Notes: generated by a model not told the origin, from the letters alone. 64,000 bases of DNA from DATGKG01 sp963851325 (GCA_963851325.1 CAWKOR010000001.1:2604001-2668000); one strand, 5' to 3'. Positions 1-9,036 are shown, counted from the stretch's first letter. Program-made: numbers and translations.

Positions 1-939
1 CCCACCGTGTACGAACGCGCGCTGCAACGCATCGAGATCATGGATCGCACCGGGTACGACGCGGTCTGGCTCACCGAGCATCACTTCAACGACTACAGTG
101 TATGCCCTTCGATACCGGTGATGGGTGCCTATGCGGCCGCGCGCACCAGGCGGTTGCACATCGCCACCGGAGTTACGCTCGCCGCCTTCTATCATCCGCT
201 ACGGCTGGCCGAAGAGATCGCGCTGCTCGATATCCTGTCGGGCGGCCGGGTTTACTGGGGCGCTGGACGCGGTTTCGATCCCAAGGAGTTTCGAACCTTC
301 GGGATGACGCCGGAAGAAAGCTATCCGCGTTTTCGCGAGGCGGTCGATATCGTACGCAGCGCATGGCGAAATCAGCGCCTGACCTATCATGGCAAATACT
401 TTTCCTGTGAAGACATCGAGGTGTTGCCGAAGCCGCTCCAGCAGCCGCATCCACCTATGTGGGTGGCGGCATACTCGCCGACGGCAATCGAGTGGGCGGC
501 GGAGCAGGGATACTCGATCATGCTCGATCCGCACTCACCTTCCTCAGAACTCGGCGAAAGAATGAAAACCTATCGAGCGTTGCTCGCGCAGCATGGCCAT
601 CGCGTCGAGGGCCGGGTTATTCCGACTGTTCGCCTGGTCGCCATCGCGCCCACCGATTCCGAGGCGGCCGAGATGGCGCGCGAGGGAGCGAAGTGGATGC
701 TCCGCACTTACGTCAATCCGACCGGCGAGCGCGGCGACAGCGCGGCGATGGTGCAGCGCTATGTCGACTCGATGGTGATTCATGGGACTGCGGAGCGCGT
801 GGTCGACAAGATTGCGCGGCTGCACGAGGAGATCGGGCTGGACTACATGATTGCCGCTCCGCTCGGGCATCAGACGTTCCTATCTTTCACCGACGAGGTT
901 CTGCCGAAGTTAGCCACTGCGGAACCGGCTCTTACTTGA
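1..939 (+). CDS. LLM class flavin-dependent oxidoreductase (5' end outside window)
   Basis: Luciferase-like TIM-barrel monooxygenase, expected to use reduced FMN or F420 to oxygenate a small organic substrate. The frame is open from base 1 (Pro-Thr before a GTG at 7), so the true start, perhaps 30-40 codons upstream, is cut off by the window edge. The family signature near the start (VWLTEHHFNDY), the SGGRVYWGAGRG glycine-rich segment and the PHPPMWVAAYSP strand are all present. It runs in the same direction as the oxidative operon beginning at 1247 but is separated from it by 307 bp of repeats. Substrate unknown. Confidence 0.88.
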   Translation, partial: PTVYERALQRIEIMDRTGYDAVWLTEHHFNDYSVCPSIPVMGAYAAARTRRLHIATGVTLAAFYHPLRLAEEIALLDILSGGRVYWGAGRGFDPKEFRTFGMTPEESYPRFREAVDIVRSAWRNQRLTYHGKYFSCEDIEVLPKPLQQPHPPMWVAAYSPTAIEWAAEQGYSIMLDPHSPSSELGERMKTYRALLAQHGHRVEGRVIPTVRLVAIAPTDSEAAEMAREGAKWMLRTYVNPTGERGDSAAMVQRYVDSMVIHGTAERVVDKIARLHEEIGLDYMIAAPLGHQTFLSFTDEVLPKLATAEPALT

Positions 940-1246
940 TCGAGAAATCGGTCGATTGTGCTAAGGACGCAGTAGCCATGCGACCAGCTAGGCGGAGCGA
1001 AGCGGAATCGAGGGGAAAAGTCACCGCGCAAAGCGAATGAGGCCCGAAGGGGGCGTAGCCACGGCGCAGCCGTACGCGAAGCCGATTCGGGCTGTCTGAG
1101 GGCCGAATCGTTATTTAGAAAGACGCGGAGCGAAGCGGAGTCGAGGGAAACAACGGTACGGGATTTGGCGAATGAGACCCGAAGGGGGCGTAGCCACGGC
1201 GCAGCCGTACCCGAGGCGGAGCGAAGCGGAGTCGAGGGATATTATA
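940..1246. repeat. Gene-free gap with two interleaved short repeat families
   Basis: No gene is seen here. Repeat A (23 bp, core GCGGAGCGAAGCGG) occurs at 992-1014, 1125-1147 and 1216-1238, differing only at an A/G position. Repeat B (about 43 bp, containing CCCGAAGGGGGCGTAGCC) occurs at 1033-1075 and 1168-1210. Each B copy contains a perfect 5-bp hairpin, ACGGC-GCA-GCCGT, at 1061-1073 and 1196-1208. The last A copy supplies the GAGGG that serves as ribosome-binding site for the gene at 1247. A degenerate A-like copy lies on the other strand at 29472-29495. This looks like a dispersed intergenic element rather than coding sequence. Confidence 0.85.
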
Positions 1247-2332
1247 ATGGACATTGGAATCTTCATGATGCCGTCGCATCCACCCGAACGCGGTTTTCGC
1301 GAGGGCTTTGAATGGGACCTCGGGCATCTCGAACTATGCGATCGCGCGGGCTTTTCCGAGGCGTGGATCGGCGAGCATTTCACCTCGCCATGGGAACCGA
1401 ATCCCGCGCCCGATTTGCTCATCGCGCAGGGGCTGCTGCGCACCAGCCGAATGAAGCTCGCGCCGGGAGCGCATCTGTTGCCGTACCATCATCCGGCGGA
1501 ACTTGCGTGCCGCGTGGCGTACCTCGATCACATCGCGAAGGGCCGCTTCATGTTCGGCGTCGGCGCCAGCGGTTTGCCGAGCGACTGGCGCCTGTTCAAT
1601 GTCGACGGGACGAGCGGCCATAATCGCAAGATGACGCGCGAGGCGCTCGACATCATCCTGAAGCTGTGGGAGTCCGACACGCCTTTCGAGTACAAGGGCG
1701 AATTCTGGACCGTGAATCGCATCGACACGATGCTCAAGACGCTCAAGTTCCACCTCAAGCCGTTCCAGAAGCCGTATCCTCCGATCGGCATCGCGGGACT
1801 CACGCCGAAATCCGATACGCTCGAAATCGCGGGCGAGCGCGGCTTCATGCCGATGAGCCTCAACCTGTCGAGCGCCTATCTGCACGAGCACTGGGCCTCG
1901 GTCGAGCGCGGCGCCGCGAAGACCGGACGCATGCCGAAGCGCGAGGACTGGCGCGTGGTGCGCGAGGTCTACATCGCGGAGACTGACGCTGAAGCGAAGA
2001 AGCTCGCGCTGAACGGGATGCTGGCGCGCGCGTATCGCGAGTATCTGCTTCCGCTGTTCGGCGAATTCGGCCTGCTCTCGCTGTTCAAGCATGACCAGAG
2101 CGTCGCGGATTCCGATGTCACGCCGGAGTATCTCGTCGAGCATAGCTGGCTGGTCGGATCGCCGCGGACCGTCACCCAGAAGCTCGCCGATATGTATGGC
2201 TCCTCGGGCGGCTTCGGCACGATGCTGGTGCTCACCTTCGATTTTTCCGAAGAGCACGAGGCCTGGGCAACCTCGCAGCGGGCGCTGATCGACGAGGTGC
2301 TGCCGCAATTCCGCCAGCGCGCGGCCGCCTGA
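1247..2332 (+). CDS. LLM class flavin-dependent oxidoreductase, limonene monooxygenase-like
   Basis: Luciferase-like monooxygenase of about 361 aa, with family N-terminus MDIGIFMMPSHPPERGF, EAWIGEHFTSPW and YHHPAELACRVAYLDHIAKG. General similarity is to LimB-type limonene monooxygenases. The ATG at 1247 is chosen because upstream in-frame codons only translate the intergenic repeats and because GAGGG lies 8 nt before it. It is 25 bp ahead of the MBL hydrolase and is probably first in an eight-gene same-strand run to 9024. The actual substrate cannot be read from sequence. Confidence 0.9.
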   Translation: MDIGIFMMPSHPPERGFREGFEWDLGHLELCDRAGFSEAWIGEHFTSPWEPNPAPDLLIAQGLLRTSRMKLAPGAHLLPYHHPAELACRVAYLDHIAKGRFMFGVGASGLPSDWRLFNVDGTSGHNRKMTREALDIILKLWESDTPFEYKGEFWTVNRIDTMLKTLKFHLKPFQKPYPPIGIAGLTPKSDTLEIAGERGFMPMSLNLSSAYLHEHWASVERGAAKTGRMPKREDWRVVREVYIAETDAEAKKLALNGMLARAYREYLLPLFGEFGLLSLFKHDQSVADSDVTPEYLVEHSWLVGSPRTVTQKLADMYGSSGGFGTMLVLTFDFSEEHEAWATSQRALIDEVLPQFRQRAAA

Positions 2333-2356
2333 GCATTCAGCCATAAGGAGAAACCT

Positions 2357-3118
2357 ATGTCCGTGAAAATCCATCCGATGCTATGCGGCGTGCTGGAAAC
2401 CAACGCCTCGGGAATCATGGCGAACCAACCCGGGCGCCTGCGGCTGCCGATCCCGACTTACCTCATCGTGCATCCGAAGGGCACCGCCGTGTTCGATACC
2501 GGGCTCCATCGCGAGCTGCAGCAGAACTCCGATCGGCTCGGACCCTTGGGCAAGATGTTCGATGTTTTCTTCCGTCCCGGCGAAGACCTCGGAGCGCGGC
2601 TGCGCGCGCACGACGTCGATCCGGCCCGCGTCGATTACATGATCAATTCGCATCTGCATTTCGATCACGTCGGCGGCAACCAGGACCTCCCGAATGCCAA
2701 GCTGGTCGTGCAACGTCTCGAATGGGAGGCGGGCGCCAATCCCGAACTGATCAAAAAGAACGGCTACAATCGCAAGGACTTCGATCTCGGCCACCAACTG
2801 CTACTGGTCGATGGCGAGCACGATCTCTTCGGCGACGGCAGCGTGACTTTGATTCCGACCTACGGCCACACCGCGGGGCATCAGTCGCTGCGCGTGCGCC
2901 TGGACAGCGGCGAGGTCGTGATGACCGCCGACTCCTGCTACATGCGTCAGGCGCTCGAGGAGATGGTGCTGCCGCCGTTTGCGCACAGTTATGATGCGAT
3001 GCGCGAGGTGATCATGCGTTATCGCGCGATGGAACGGGCCGGCGCGCGGCTGATCTTCGGCCACGATGCCGCGCAGTGGAACGAGAAGGACGGCACCCTC
3101 ACCCAGCCTCTGCAATAG
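2357..3118 (+). CDS. MBL-fold metallo-hydrolase, N-acyl homoserine lactonase family
   Basis: 253-aa metallo-beta-lactamase-fold hydrolase. Metal ligands are visible: the HxHxDH motif at residues 99-104, His171 in HTAGH, Asp192 in TADSC and His236 in FGHDA. Length and motif order match AiiA/AttM-type lactonases. A strong AAGGAG lies before the ATG, and the P450 starts 10 bp after the stop. In this oxidative operon it more plausibly opens a catabolic lactone, such as a Baeyer-Villiger product of a flavin enzyme, than quenches quorum signals. That role is an inference. Confidence 0.88.
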   Translation: MSVKIHPMLCGVLETNASGIMANQPGRLRLPIPTYLIVHPKGTAVFDTGLHRELQQNSDRLGPLGKMFDVFFRPGEDLGARLRAHDVDPARVDYMINSHLHFDHVGGNQDLPNAKLVVQRLEWEAGANPELIKKNGYNRKDFDLGHQLLLVDGEHDLFGDGSVTLIPTYGHTAGHQSLRVRLDSGEVVMTADSCYMRQALEEMVLPPFAHSYDAMREVIMRYRAMERAGARLIFGHDAAQWNEKDGTLTQPLQ

Positions 3119-3127
3119 AGGAATTTC

Positions 3128-4339
3128 ATGACTATCGATTACGATCCGTTTTTCTCCGCGCATCCCGAAGATCCGTATCCCACCTACGCGGAGCTGCGTC
3201 GCAGCGCGCCGGTGTATTGGGCCGAGCGCTCCAAGACCTGGGTCGTTTCGCGTTATGACGACGTGATGAGTGTACTCAAGGATACGACGCGGTTTTCCTC
3301 CGACGCGATGGCGACTGTCCTGGTCGGTTCGACGCCGAAACGTTCCTATGACGGCACGCCGGGTGCGCCGCGTCCCAGCGTCGTCACCAGCGACCCCCCA
3401 GTGCATACGGGCTTGCGCAACGTGGTGAACCGCGGCTTCACTCCGCGACAGATCTCCTCATGGAAACCGGCGGTCGAGAAGATCGTCGATGATTGTGTCG
3501 CGACGATGCGTGCGAACAAACGCTTCGACCTCGTTGCCGACCTTACGATCCCGATGCCGGTGATCGTCATCGCGAATGTGCTGGGCGTCGAGCCCGAGCG
3601 CTACACGGATTTCAAGAGATGGGCGACTACCATCACGGCCGGCATGAACGGCTCCAGGCGGCATCTCGGCTTTGCCGGAAGCGGGGCCGCGGCAGCCAGC
3701 TCCGAGATGTCGAGGTACCTCGCGCAAATTATCGAACGGAAGACGTCGGAATCCGGCAACGATCTGATAAGCGTGCTGGTGCGCGCCAAGGAAGGCGACG
3801 TGCTCACCGCACAGGAGGCGGTCATCTTCGCCAACCTGTTGCTCTTCGCCGGTAGCGAGACCACTACCAACCTAATCGGTAACGCGATTTGCGCGCTGCT
3901 GCGATTTCCCGAGACCTTCGCGCGCGTGCGCGCTAACCTCGCACTGATCGCCCCGACGATCGAGGAAACCTTGCGATGGGATCCTCCGGTCCATTATGTC
4001 TTCCGTCGCGCGACCCAGGACGTCGAGGTCGCGGGCACCACGATTCCTGAAGGCGCAATGGTCACGGTGCTGATCGCCTCGGCCAATCGCGACGAAGCCG
4101 CGTGCGGCAGCGATGCCGCGGAGTTCGACATCGATCGCGAGATGACGAACCCGCACCTGGCGTTCGGCTTCGGCACCCACTTCTGCCTCGGCGCGTCGCT
4201 CGCGCGGATGGAAGCGACCGCCGCATTGCAACGCGTCATACCTCTATTGGCGATTGCGCATCGCACCACCGATACGGTGCACTACATCGATTCCTTCCAA
4301 TTCCGCGGCCCCGCCTCTCTCCCGATGGAGTGGAGTTAA
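3128..4339 (+). CDS. Cytochrome P450
   Basis: Soluble bacterial P450 of 403 aa, a normal length. I-helix motif AGSETT at 241-246 (oxygen activation), K-helix ExxR at 280-283 and heme-binding FGFGTHFCLG with the thiolate ligand at Cys353. A GAGGAA ribosome-binding site precedes the ATG. The next gene is a small ferredoxin of the type that feeds electrons to such P450s; no ferredoxin reductase is in the window. Likely hydroxylates a hydrophobic substrate of the same pathway as the flanking LLM enzymes. Confidence 0.95.
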   Translation: MTIDYDPFFSAHPEDPYPTYAELRRSAPVYWAERSKTWVVSRYDDVMSVLKDTTRFSSDAMATVLVGSTPKRSYDGTPGAPRPSVVTSDPPVHTGLRNVVNRGFTPRQISSWKPAVEKIVDDCVATMRANKRFDLVADLTIPMPVIVIANVLGVEPERYTDFKRWATTITAGMNGSRRHLGFAGSGAAAASSEMSRYLAQIIERKTSESGNDLISVLVRAKEGDVLTAQEAVIFANLLLFAGSETTTNLIGNAICALLRFPETFARVRANLALIAPTIEETLRWDPPVHYVFRRATQDVEVAGTTIPEGAMVTVLIASANRDEAACGSDAAEFDIDREMTNPHLAFGFGTHFCLGASLARMEATAALQRVIPLLAIAHRTTDTVHYIDSFQFRGPASLPMEWS

Positions 4340-4401
4340 CCTTGCGAAAAAGGCGGCGAGGGGCTTATCGTCGCCGAGGTGCATAACAAGGAGCGACGAC
4401 A

Positions 4402-4587
4402 ATGGCAGTACAAGTGGATTGGGATTCGAAGGTCTGTAGTCATTCGGGGAATTGCGTGAAGACGCTACCGCAGGTGTTCAAGGTCGAAGGCGGTAAGTTC
4501 GTCATCGATCCAGCCGCAGCCAGCGATGAGAAAGTGATCGCCGCGGTGAAAGCCTGTCCATCTGGGGCGCTCACCATCCGAAGCTAG
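4402..4587 (+). CDS. Three-cysteine ferredoxin, probable P450 redox partner
   Basis: 61-aa ferredoxin with cysteines only at 12, 18 and 52 (C-x5-C ... CPSGAL). The middle position of the usual CxxCxxC is Ser15, the pattern of [3Fe-4S] ferredoxins encoded beside bacterial P450s and of the divergent single-cluster Fer4_19 family. It lies 62 bp after the P450, with AAGGAG before the ATG. It would carry single electrons to the P450 in the cytoplasm. Cluster type is inferred from ligand count. Confidence 0.9.
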   Translation: MAVQVDWDSKVCSHSGNCVKTLPQVFKVEGGKFVIDPAAASDEKVIAAVKACPSGALTIRS

Positions 4588-4598
4588 CCGCGCGCCTG

Positions 4599-5246
4599 AT
4601 GCCAAAGCCGCAACCTCCTCCTCCGCGCATCCACTCCAGCGATGTCGCCTTTACGCCCACCGTCAAGGCGATCCAGACACGCAAGGGATCGCGGCGCGGC
4701 TATGCCAGCATGGAGGAACGCGGGTCCTGGGAGACTCGCATCACGCCTGATCTGGCGAAATTCATTGGCGCCCAGACCAGCGTGTTTCTCGGCACCGCCA
4801 GCGGCGATGGTCAGCCTTATATCCAGCATCGCGGGGGACCGCCCGGCTTCCTCAAGGTTTTGGATGACATGACGATCGCGTTCGCGGATTTCTCGGGTAA
4901 TCGGCAGTACATCACGCTGGGTAATCTGACCGACAATCCCAAAGCGTTTCTTTTTCTGATTGACTTCCAAAACCTCCAGCGGGTGAAGATTTGGGGTGAA
5001 GCGCGCGTCATCGAGAATGATGCGGCCCTGATCAAGCAGTTGAAGTCGGACACCTACGATGCGCGGGTCGAGCAGGCGATAGTTTTCACCGTCGCGGCCT
5101 GGGACACCAATTGCCCGCAGCACATTCCGCGACGCTTCGATGCGGCGGAGGTTGCGGCGGTTCTTGCCGAGCGCGACCAGCGCATCGCGGCCCTGGAAGC
5201 AGAACTGAAACTGCTGCGAAAGGCTCGCACTCCTGACGATGCCTGA
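4599..5246 (+). CDS. Pyridoxamine 5'-phosphate oxidase-fold flavoprotein
   Basis: 215-aa split-barrel FMN-binding protein. The core includes VFLGTASGDGQPYIQHRGG, FADFSGNRQYITLGNL and VKIWGEARVIE, which are typical of PPOX-family proteins of about 200 aa that begin with a region like FTPTVKAIQ. The C-terminal 35 residues are charged and predicted helical (ALEAELKLLRKA), possibly a short coiled coil. It starts 11 bp after the ferredoxin. It may be a flavin reductase or binder serving the neighbouring LLM enzymes; the substrate is unknown. Confidence 0.88.
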   Translation: MPKPQPPPPRIHSSDVAFTPTVKAIQTRKGSRRGYASMEERGSWETRITPDLAKFIGAQTSVFLGTASGDGQPYIQHRGGPPGFLKVLDDMTIAFADFSGNRQYITLGNLTDNPKAFLFLIDFQNLQRVKIWGEARVIENDAALIKQLKSDTYDARVEQAIVFTVAAWDTNCPQHIPRRFDAAEVAAVLAERDQRIAALEAELKLLRKARTPDDA

Positions 5247-5335
5247 GCGGCATCTTTTCGATGCGCAGACGTTATCTCTCACGCGAGCATTTCGATTAAG
5301 CTGAAATCAAGATCGATGGTGGAGGCCTTTTAACA

Positions 5336-6634
5336 GTGAGATTTCACTGGTTTGCTGAAGTTACATATCCTCATCTTCCGGCCGATTTTCGCGAGCGCTA
5401 CGACTCCGCATGGGTGACGCCGCCGGCGCATCTGTGCGATCCGATCAAGGCCGGCGAAACCTACAAAATGTTTATCCGCCTGATGCAGTTGGCCGATAAG
5501 GTCGGCTTCGACGGCCTCACCGTCAACGAGCATCATCAGACCCCGCTGGCGATGTCGCCGTCGCCCAATCTTCTCGCAGCCAGCCTCGCTTCGACCACCG
5601 AAAACGCGACCATCGTGATCGTCGGCAATTCGCTGGCGCTCTACAACCCGCCGACCCGAGTCGCCGAAGAGTACGCATACCTGGACTGTTTGTCGGGCGG
5701 GCGACTCACCGCGGGCTTCGTGCTCGGCACCCCGATGGATTCGGTTTTCGCGTACGGCAAAACGCCGATCGAGATGCGCGAGCGTTTCGAGGAGGCGCGC
5801 CAGCTCATTTTGCGCGCGTGGAGCGAACCCGAGCCGTTCGCATTCAACGGCAAGTACAATCAGCTTCGCTACGTGAACATCTGGCCGCGCCCGGTGCAGA
5901 AGAAACTGCCGATCTGGGTGCCCGGCGGTGGCGGCAGCGTGGAGACCTGGGATCTCGTCATCAAACACGACTACTGCTATGGGCATCTGTCGTTTTCGGG
6001 GTTGTATTCGTCGAAGCCGCTGGTCGATGCATTCTGGGAATATGTCGACCAACAGGGCGGCACCACCAATCCGCATCGGATGGCGTTCACGCAAATCGTG
6101 TGTGTAGCGAATACCGACGCGGAAGCAGAGAAAAACTACTATCAGGCGGTGCGCTATTTTCATCGCAACAGCGCGCCGAAAATGGAATTCGCCAACCCCG
6201 CGGGATACGCGACGCTCAAGTCGACCAAATTCATGGCCGAACTCGCGAAGAGGACGCATAGCAAGCTCACGCCGGAAGATCGCTTGCGCGCCGCCAAAGG
6301 CGAGATGAGCTTCTGGGAATACGATGAGAAGGGCTACATCATTGCGGGGACGCCGGCGCGAGTGCGGCAGCGGCTGCGCGAGCTCATCACCGATTTGCGG
6401 ATCGGCCAGCTGATCGCGACGCCCCACATGGGCAACGTCGCGGAAGACATCGCGGCCGAGAACACCCGCCTGTTTGGCCACGAGGTCGCGCCATATCTGC
6501 GCGATCTGTGGGCCGATCAGCCGGATCATTGGACCCCGGAAGTGAGCCAGAAGCTGGTTGCCGCCAATGCGCCGAAGATGAGCGGCAACGGAAACCGCAG
6601 CGCCGCCGCGAAGGAAAACTTCGCCGCGAAGTAG
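5336..6634 (+). CDS. LLM class flavin-dependent oxidoreductase
   Basis: 432-aa luciferase-like monooxygenase starting at GTG, with GGAGG 9-10 nt upstream. It shows FDGLTVNEHHQT, the non-prolyl barrel strand region VIVGNSLAL, CLSGGRLTAGFVLGTP and KKLPIWVPGGGGS. The longer C-terminus (about 60 residues past the barrel, ending in a charged low-complexity tail) resembles the subgroup of roughly 400-430 aa. It overlaps no neighbour; the nitronate monooxygenase follows after 7 bp, so the two are probably cotranscribed. Confidence 0.9.
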   Translation: MRFHWFAEVTYPHLPADFRERYDSAWVTPPAHLCDPIKAGETYKMFIRLMQLADKVGFDGLTVNEHHQTPLAMSPSPNLLAASLASTTENATIVIVGNSLALYNPPTRVAEEYAYLDCLSGGRLTAGFVLGTPMDSVFAYGKTPIEMRERFEEARQLILRAWSEPEPFAFNGKYNQLRYVNIWPRPVQKKLPIWVPGGGGSVETWDLVIKHDYCYGHLSFSGLYSSKPLVDAFWEYVDQQGGTTNPHRMAFTQIVCVANTDAEAEKNYYQAVRYFHRNSAPKMEFANPAGYATLKSTKFMAELAKRTHSKLTPEDRLRAAKGEMSFWEYDEKGYIIAGTPARVRQRLRELITDLRIGQLIATPHMGNVAEDIAAENTRLFGHEVAPYLRDLWADQPDHWTPEVSQKLVAANAPKMSGNGNRSAAAKENFAAK

Positions 6635-6641
6635 GTGCGCA

Positions 6642-7787
6642 ATGAACAACGTTGTATGCAAAATGTTCGGCATCGATTTTCCGCTCTTCGCGTTTACCCA
6701 CTGCCGCGACGTGGTCGCCGCGGTGAGCCGCGCGGGCGGCTTCGGCGTGCTGGGCGCGACCGCTTTCTCGCCGCAGCAGCTCGAAGAAGAGCTGAAGTGG
6801 ATCGACGATCACATTGACGGAAAACCCTACGGCATCAACGTCCTCATTCCGGAAAATCTGTCGATCAAGAATGAGAAGGACATCACCCGCGGCAAACTCT
6901 CGGAGCGCATTCCTCAGATGCACAAGGATTTCGTGCGCGACCTGCTCGCGAAGCATGGCATCGAGGCCTCGCAGATGCTTGAGGAGGGTCACGTACGTGC
7001 GCCCGATGCGCCGTTCTCCCTGCAACAGGAGCATGCGCTCAAGCTCATCGAAACCTCGTTTCGGCATCCGATCAAGCTCATCGCCAATGCGCTCGGAGTG
7101 CCGCCGGAGCAGATGATCGAAATGGGGCGCAAGCATGGCGTACCGGTCGCTGCGCTGGTCGGAGCCCCGGAGCATGCGGTGCGTCAGGCGAAGGCCGGCG
7201 TCGACCTTATCGTCGCGCAGGGCGGCGAGGCCGGCGGGCATTGCGGCGAGGTCTCGACCATCGTTCTGATTCCTGAGGTGCTGCGCGCGATCAAACCGAT
7301 TCGCAACGTTCCGGTGCTTGCGGCCGGAGGCATCATGACTGGACGTCAGATGGCGGGATGCATGGCGATGGGCGCGGCGGGCGTGTGGACGGGCTCGGTA
7401 TGGCTCGCGACCCAGGAGTCCGAAACCTCGGAAATTTTTCGCGAGAAGATGGTCGAAGCGCGTTCGCGCGACACCGTCCGATCCAAAGGCCGCACCGGCA
7501 AGCCTGCGCGCCAACTCAAGTCGGCGTGGACCGATGCGTGGGAGGGCGGAGGCGGTCCCGGCGCCCTGCCGATGCCGCTGCAGGGTCTCATCAGCGAGCC
7601 CGCGCTTGAGGTTGCACAGCGGGCGGCGTCGCGTGGAAATCCCAAGGCGCGCGAACTGGTGACCTACTTCGTCGGGCAGGGCGTGGGACTGGTCGATAGC
7701 GTGAAAACCTGCCGCAGCGTGGTGAATGAGTTCATGGAAGATTTCGCGGCGGCGCTCGAAGACATGCAGGCGCTCGCCCAGGACTGA
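6642..7787 (+). CDS. Nitronate monooxygenase / 2-nitropropane dioxygenase family flavoprotein
   Basis: 381-aa FMN-dependent TIM-barrel enzyme. Visible features are the N-terminal substrate and flavin loop FPLFAFTHCRDVVAAVS, GGFGVLGATA, the GGEAGGHCG flavin segment with the conserved His, and PVLAAGGIMTGRQMAGCMAMGA for phosphate binding. Family members oxidise alkyl nitronates or act as NADH:quinone-type or CoA-linked flavin oxidoreductases, so the name is not substrate-specific. It lies in a tight run between an LLM and an amidohydrolase. Confidence 0.9.
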   Translation: MNNVVCKMFGIDFPLFAFTHCRDVVAAVSRAGGFGVLGATAFSPQQLEEELKWIDDHIDGKPYGINVLIPENLSIKNEKDITRGKLSERIPQMHKDFVRDLLAKHGIEASQMLEEGHVRAPDAPFSLQQEHALKLIETSFRHPIKLIANALGVPPEQMIEMGRKHGVPVAALVGAPEHAVRQAKAGVDLIVAQGGEAGGHCGEVSTIVLIPEVLRAIKPIRNVPVLAAGGIMTGRQMAGCMAMGAAGVWTGSVWLATQESETSEIFREKMVEARSRDTVRSKGRTGKPARQLKSAWTDAWEGGGGPGALPMPLQGLISEPALEVAQRAASRGNPKARELVTYFVGQGVGLVDSVKTCRSVVNEFMEDFAAALEDMQALAQD

Positions 7788-7803
7788 CAGAGAGTAGGAA
7801 AAT

Positions 7804-9024
7804 ATGGACACAGCGACAATCGATAATGCGAATCGATGGCGACTGGAAACTCCCGGCCACGATGGATGGAAACGCACCGCGCGGCCCGACGATCCCGACC
7901 GCTATCTGATGATATCGTGCGACTGTCACGCCAACGAGCCGTTCAATCTGTGGTCGGAGCGGCTCGACAAGGAGTACCGCTCGCGCCTGCCGCGCATCGA
8001 GGTCGACGCCCAAGGCGCCAAGTGGGTCATCAGTGACGGCCTGCGCCGGACCCGGCTGCAGGACAGCATCTTCGAGGGCGAGGATCTGGTTCGCAACAAG
8101 GCGGGCGCGATTATCTCGGAGCGACTGGAGGATCGGCGTCGCGACGGCGTAGACGCGGAAATCATTTTCCCCAACAAAGGCCTCTTCATGTGGGCCACCT
8201 CGGATGCGAAGTTCGCGCAGGCGCAGTGCCGCGTGTGGAACGACTGGGCATGGGAAACCTACGCGCCGTACAACGATCGGATGTCGCCGATGGCGGCGCT
8301 CGCGACGGCCGATATCGAGGGAACGCTCGCGGAAATTGCGCGCGTCGCGAAGTTGGGATTCCGCGGCCTCACCCTGCCATGCAAACCGGTGTTCAACTCG
8401 CAGGATCCACGCGATCCCAACTACAATCAGAAGGTTTACGATCCGATGTGGGCGCTGATCGAGGAAACCGGCATGCCGGTCACCTTTCACATCGGCACCG
8501 GACGCGACCCGCGCGCGGCGAGCCGCGAAGGCGGCGCGGTCATCAACTACGTCGCGCATGCGCTGGTGCAGGCAATCGAGCCGGTCACTTCGCTATGCGC
8601 ATCGGGAGTGCTCGAGCGCTTTCCGAAAATCAAGTTTGCCGCGATCGAGAGCGGTATCGGATGGGTTCCGTGGGCGCTCGATGCGATGGACGAGGGCTAC
8701 ATCAAGCATCACATGTGGGCGTATCCGAAGCTGAAGATGCTGCCGAGCGAATATTTTCGCGCGCACGGCGCGGTGGCGTTCCAGGAGGATCGCGCGGGAC
8801 TTGGGCTCGCCAAAGAATTCGGGCTCATCGACAATTTCCTCTGGTCGAATGACTACCCGCATCATGAGGGTTCGTGGCCGCATTCGGCGCAGGCGATAGA
8901 GCGTCAGATGGGCCGGCTTACCGAGGACGAGCGCGCAAAGATTCTCGGCCTCAATGCCGCGCGGATGTTCAACTTCGATATCGAGCGGCTGATGTCGTAT
9001 CGCAATTCGCCTCGCGCGAACTAA
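7804..9024 (+). CDS. Amidohydrolase-superfamily metal-dependent hydrolase/decarboxylase (ACMSD-like), copy 1
   Basis: 406-aa TIM-barrel amidohydrolase_2 family protein. Metal-site elements are DCHANEP near residue 40, VTFHIGTG and NDYPHHEGSWPHS. Relatives include ACMSD and gamma-resorcylate-type decarboxylases and hydrolases of ring-cleavage products. It has a close paralogue at 42710-43936, with the shared opening NRWRLETPGH and the same WSNDYPHHEGSWPHSAQ-like end. It ends the plus-strand operon and converges on the enoyl-CoA hydratase at 9041. Confidence 0.9.
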   Translation: MDTATIDNANRWRLETPGHDGWKRTARPDDPDRYLMISCDCHANEPFNLWSERLDKEYRSRLPRIEVDAQGAKWVISDGLRRTRLQDSIFEGEDLVRNKAGAIISERLEDRRRDGVDAEIIFPNKGLFMWATSDAKFAQAQCRVWNDWAWETYAPYNDRMSPMAALATADIEGTLAEIARVAKLGFRGLTLPCKPVFNSQDPRDPNYNQKVYDPMWALIEETGMPVTFHIGTGRDPRAASREGGAVINYVAHALVQAIEPVTSLCASGVLERFPKIKFAAIESGIGWVPWALDAMDEGYIKHHMWAYPKLKMLPSEYFRAHGAVAFQEDRAGLGLAKEFGLIDNFLWSNDYPHHEGSWPHSAQAIERQMGRLTEDERAKILGLNAARMFNFDIERLMSYRNSPRAN

Positions 9025-9036
9025 GCGGCGCCGCTT
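9023..9036. terminator. Short perfect palindrome between convergent genes
   Basis: AAGCGGCGCCGCTT is a 14-bp perfect palindrome overlapping the stop of the amidohydrolase and lying 5 bp before the end of the convergent enoyl-CoA hydratase. Position suggests a shared terminator, but the possible stem is only about 5 bp with a tetraloop and there is no long T tract. Confidence 0.3.

Noticed and set aside
5330..6673. 447-codon open frame on the minus strand opposite the LLM at 5336
   Set aside because: Arg-rich shadow translation; the plus-strand gene has a ribosome-binding site and full LLM motifs.
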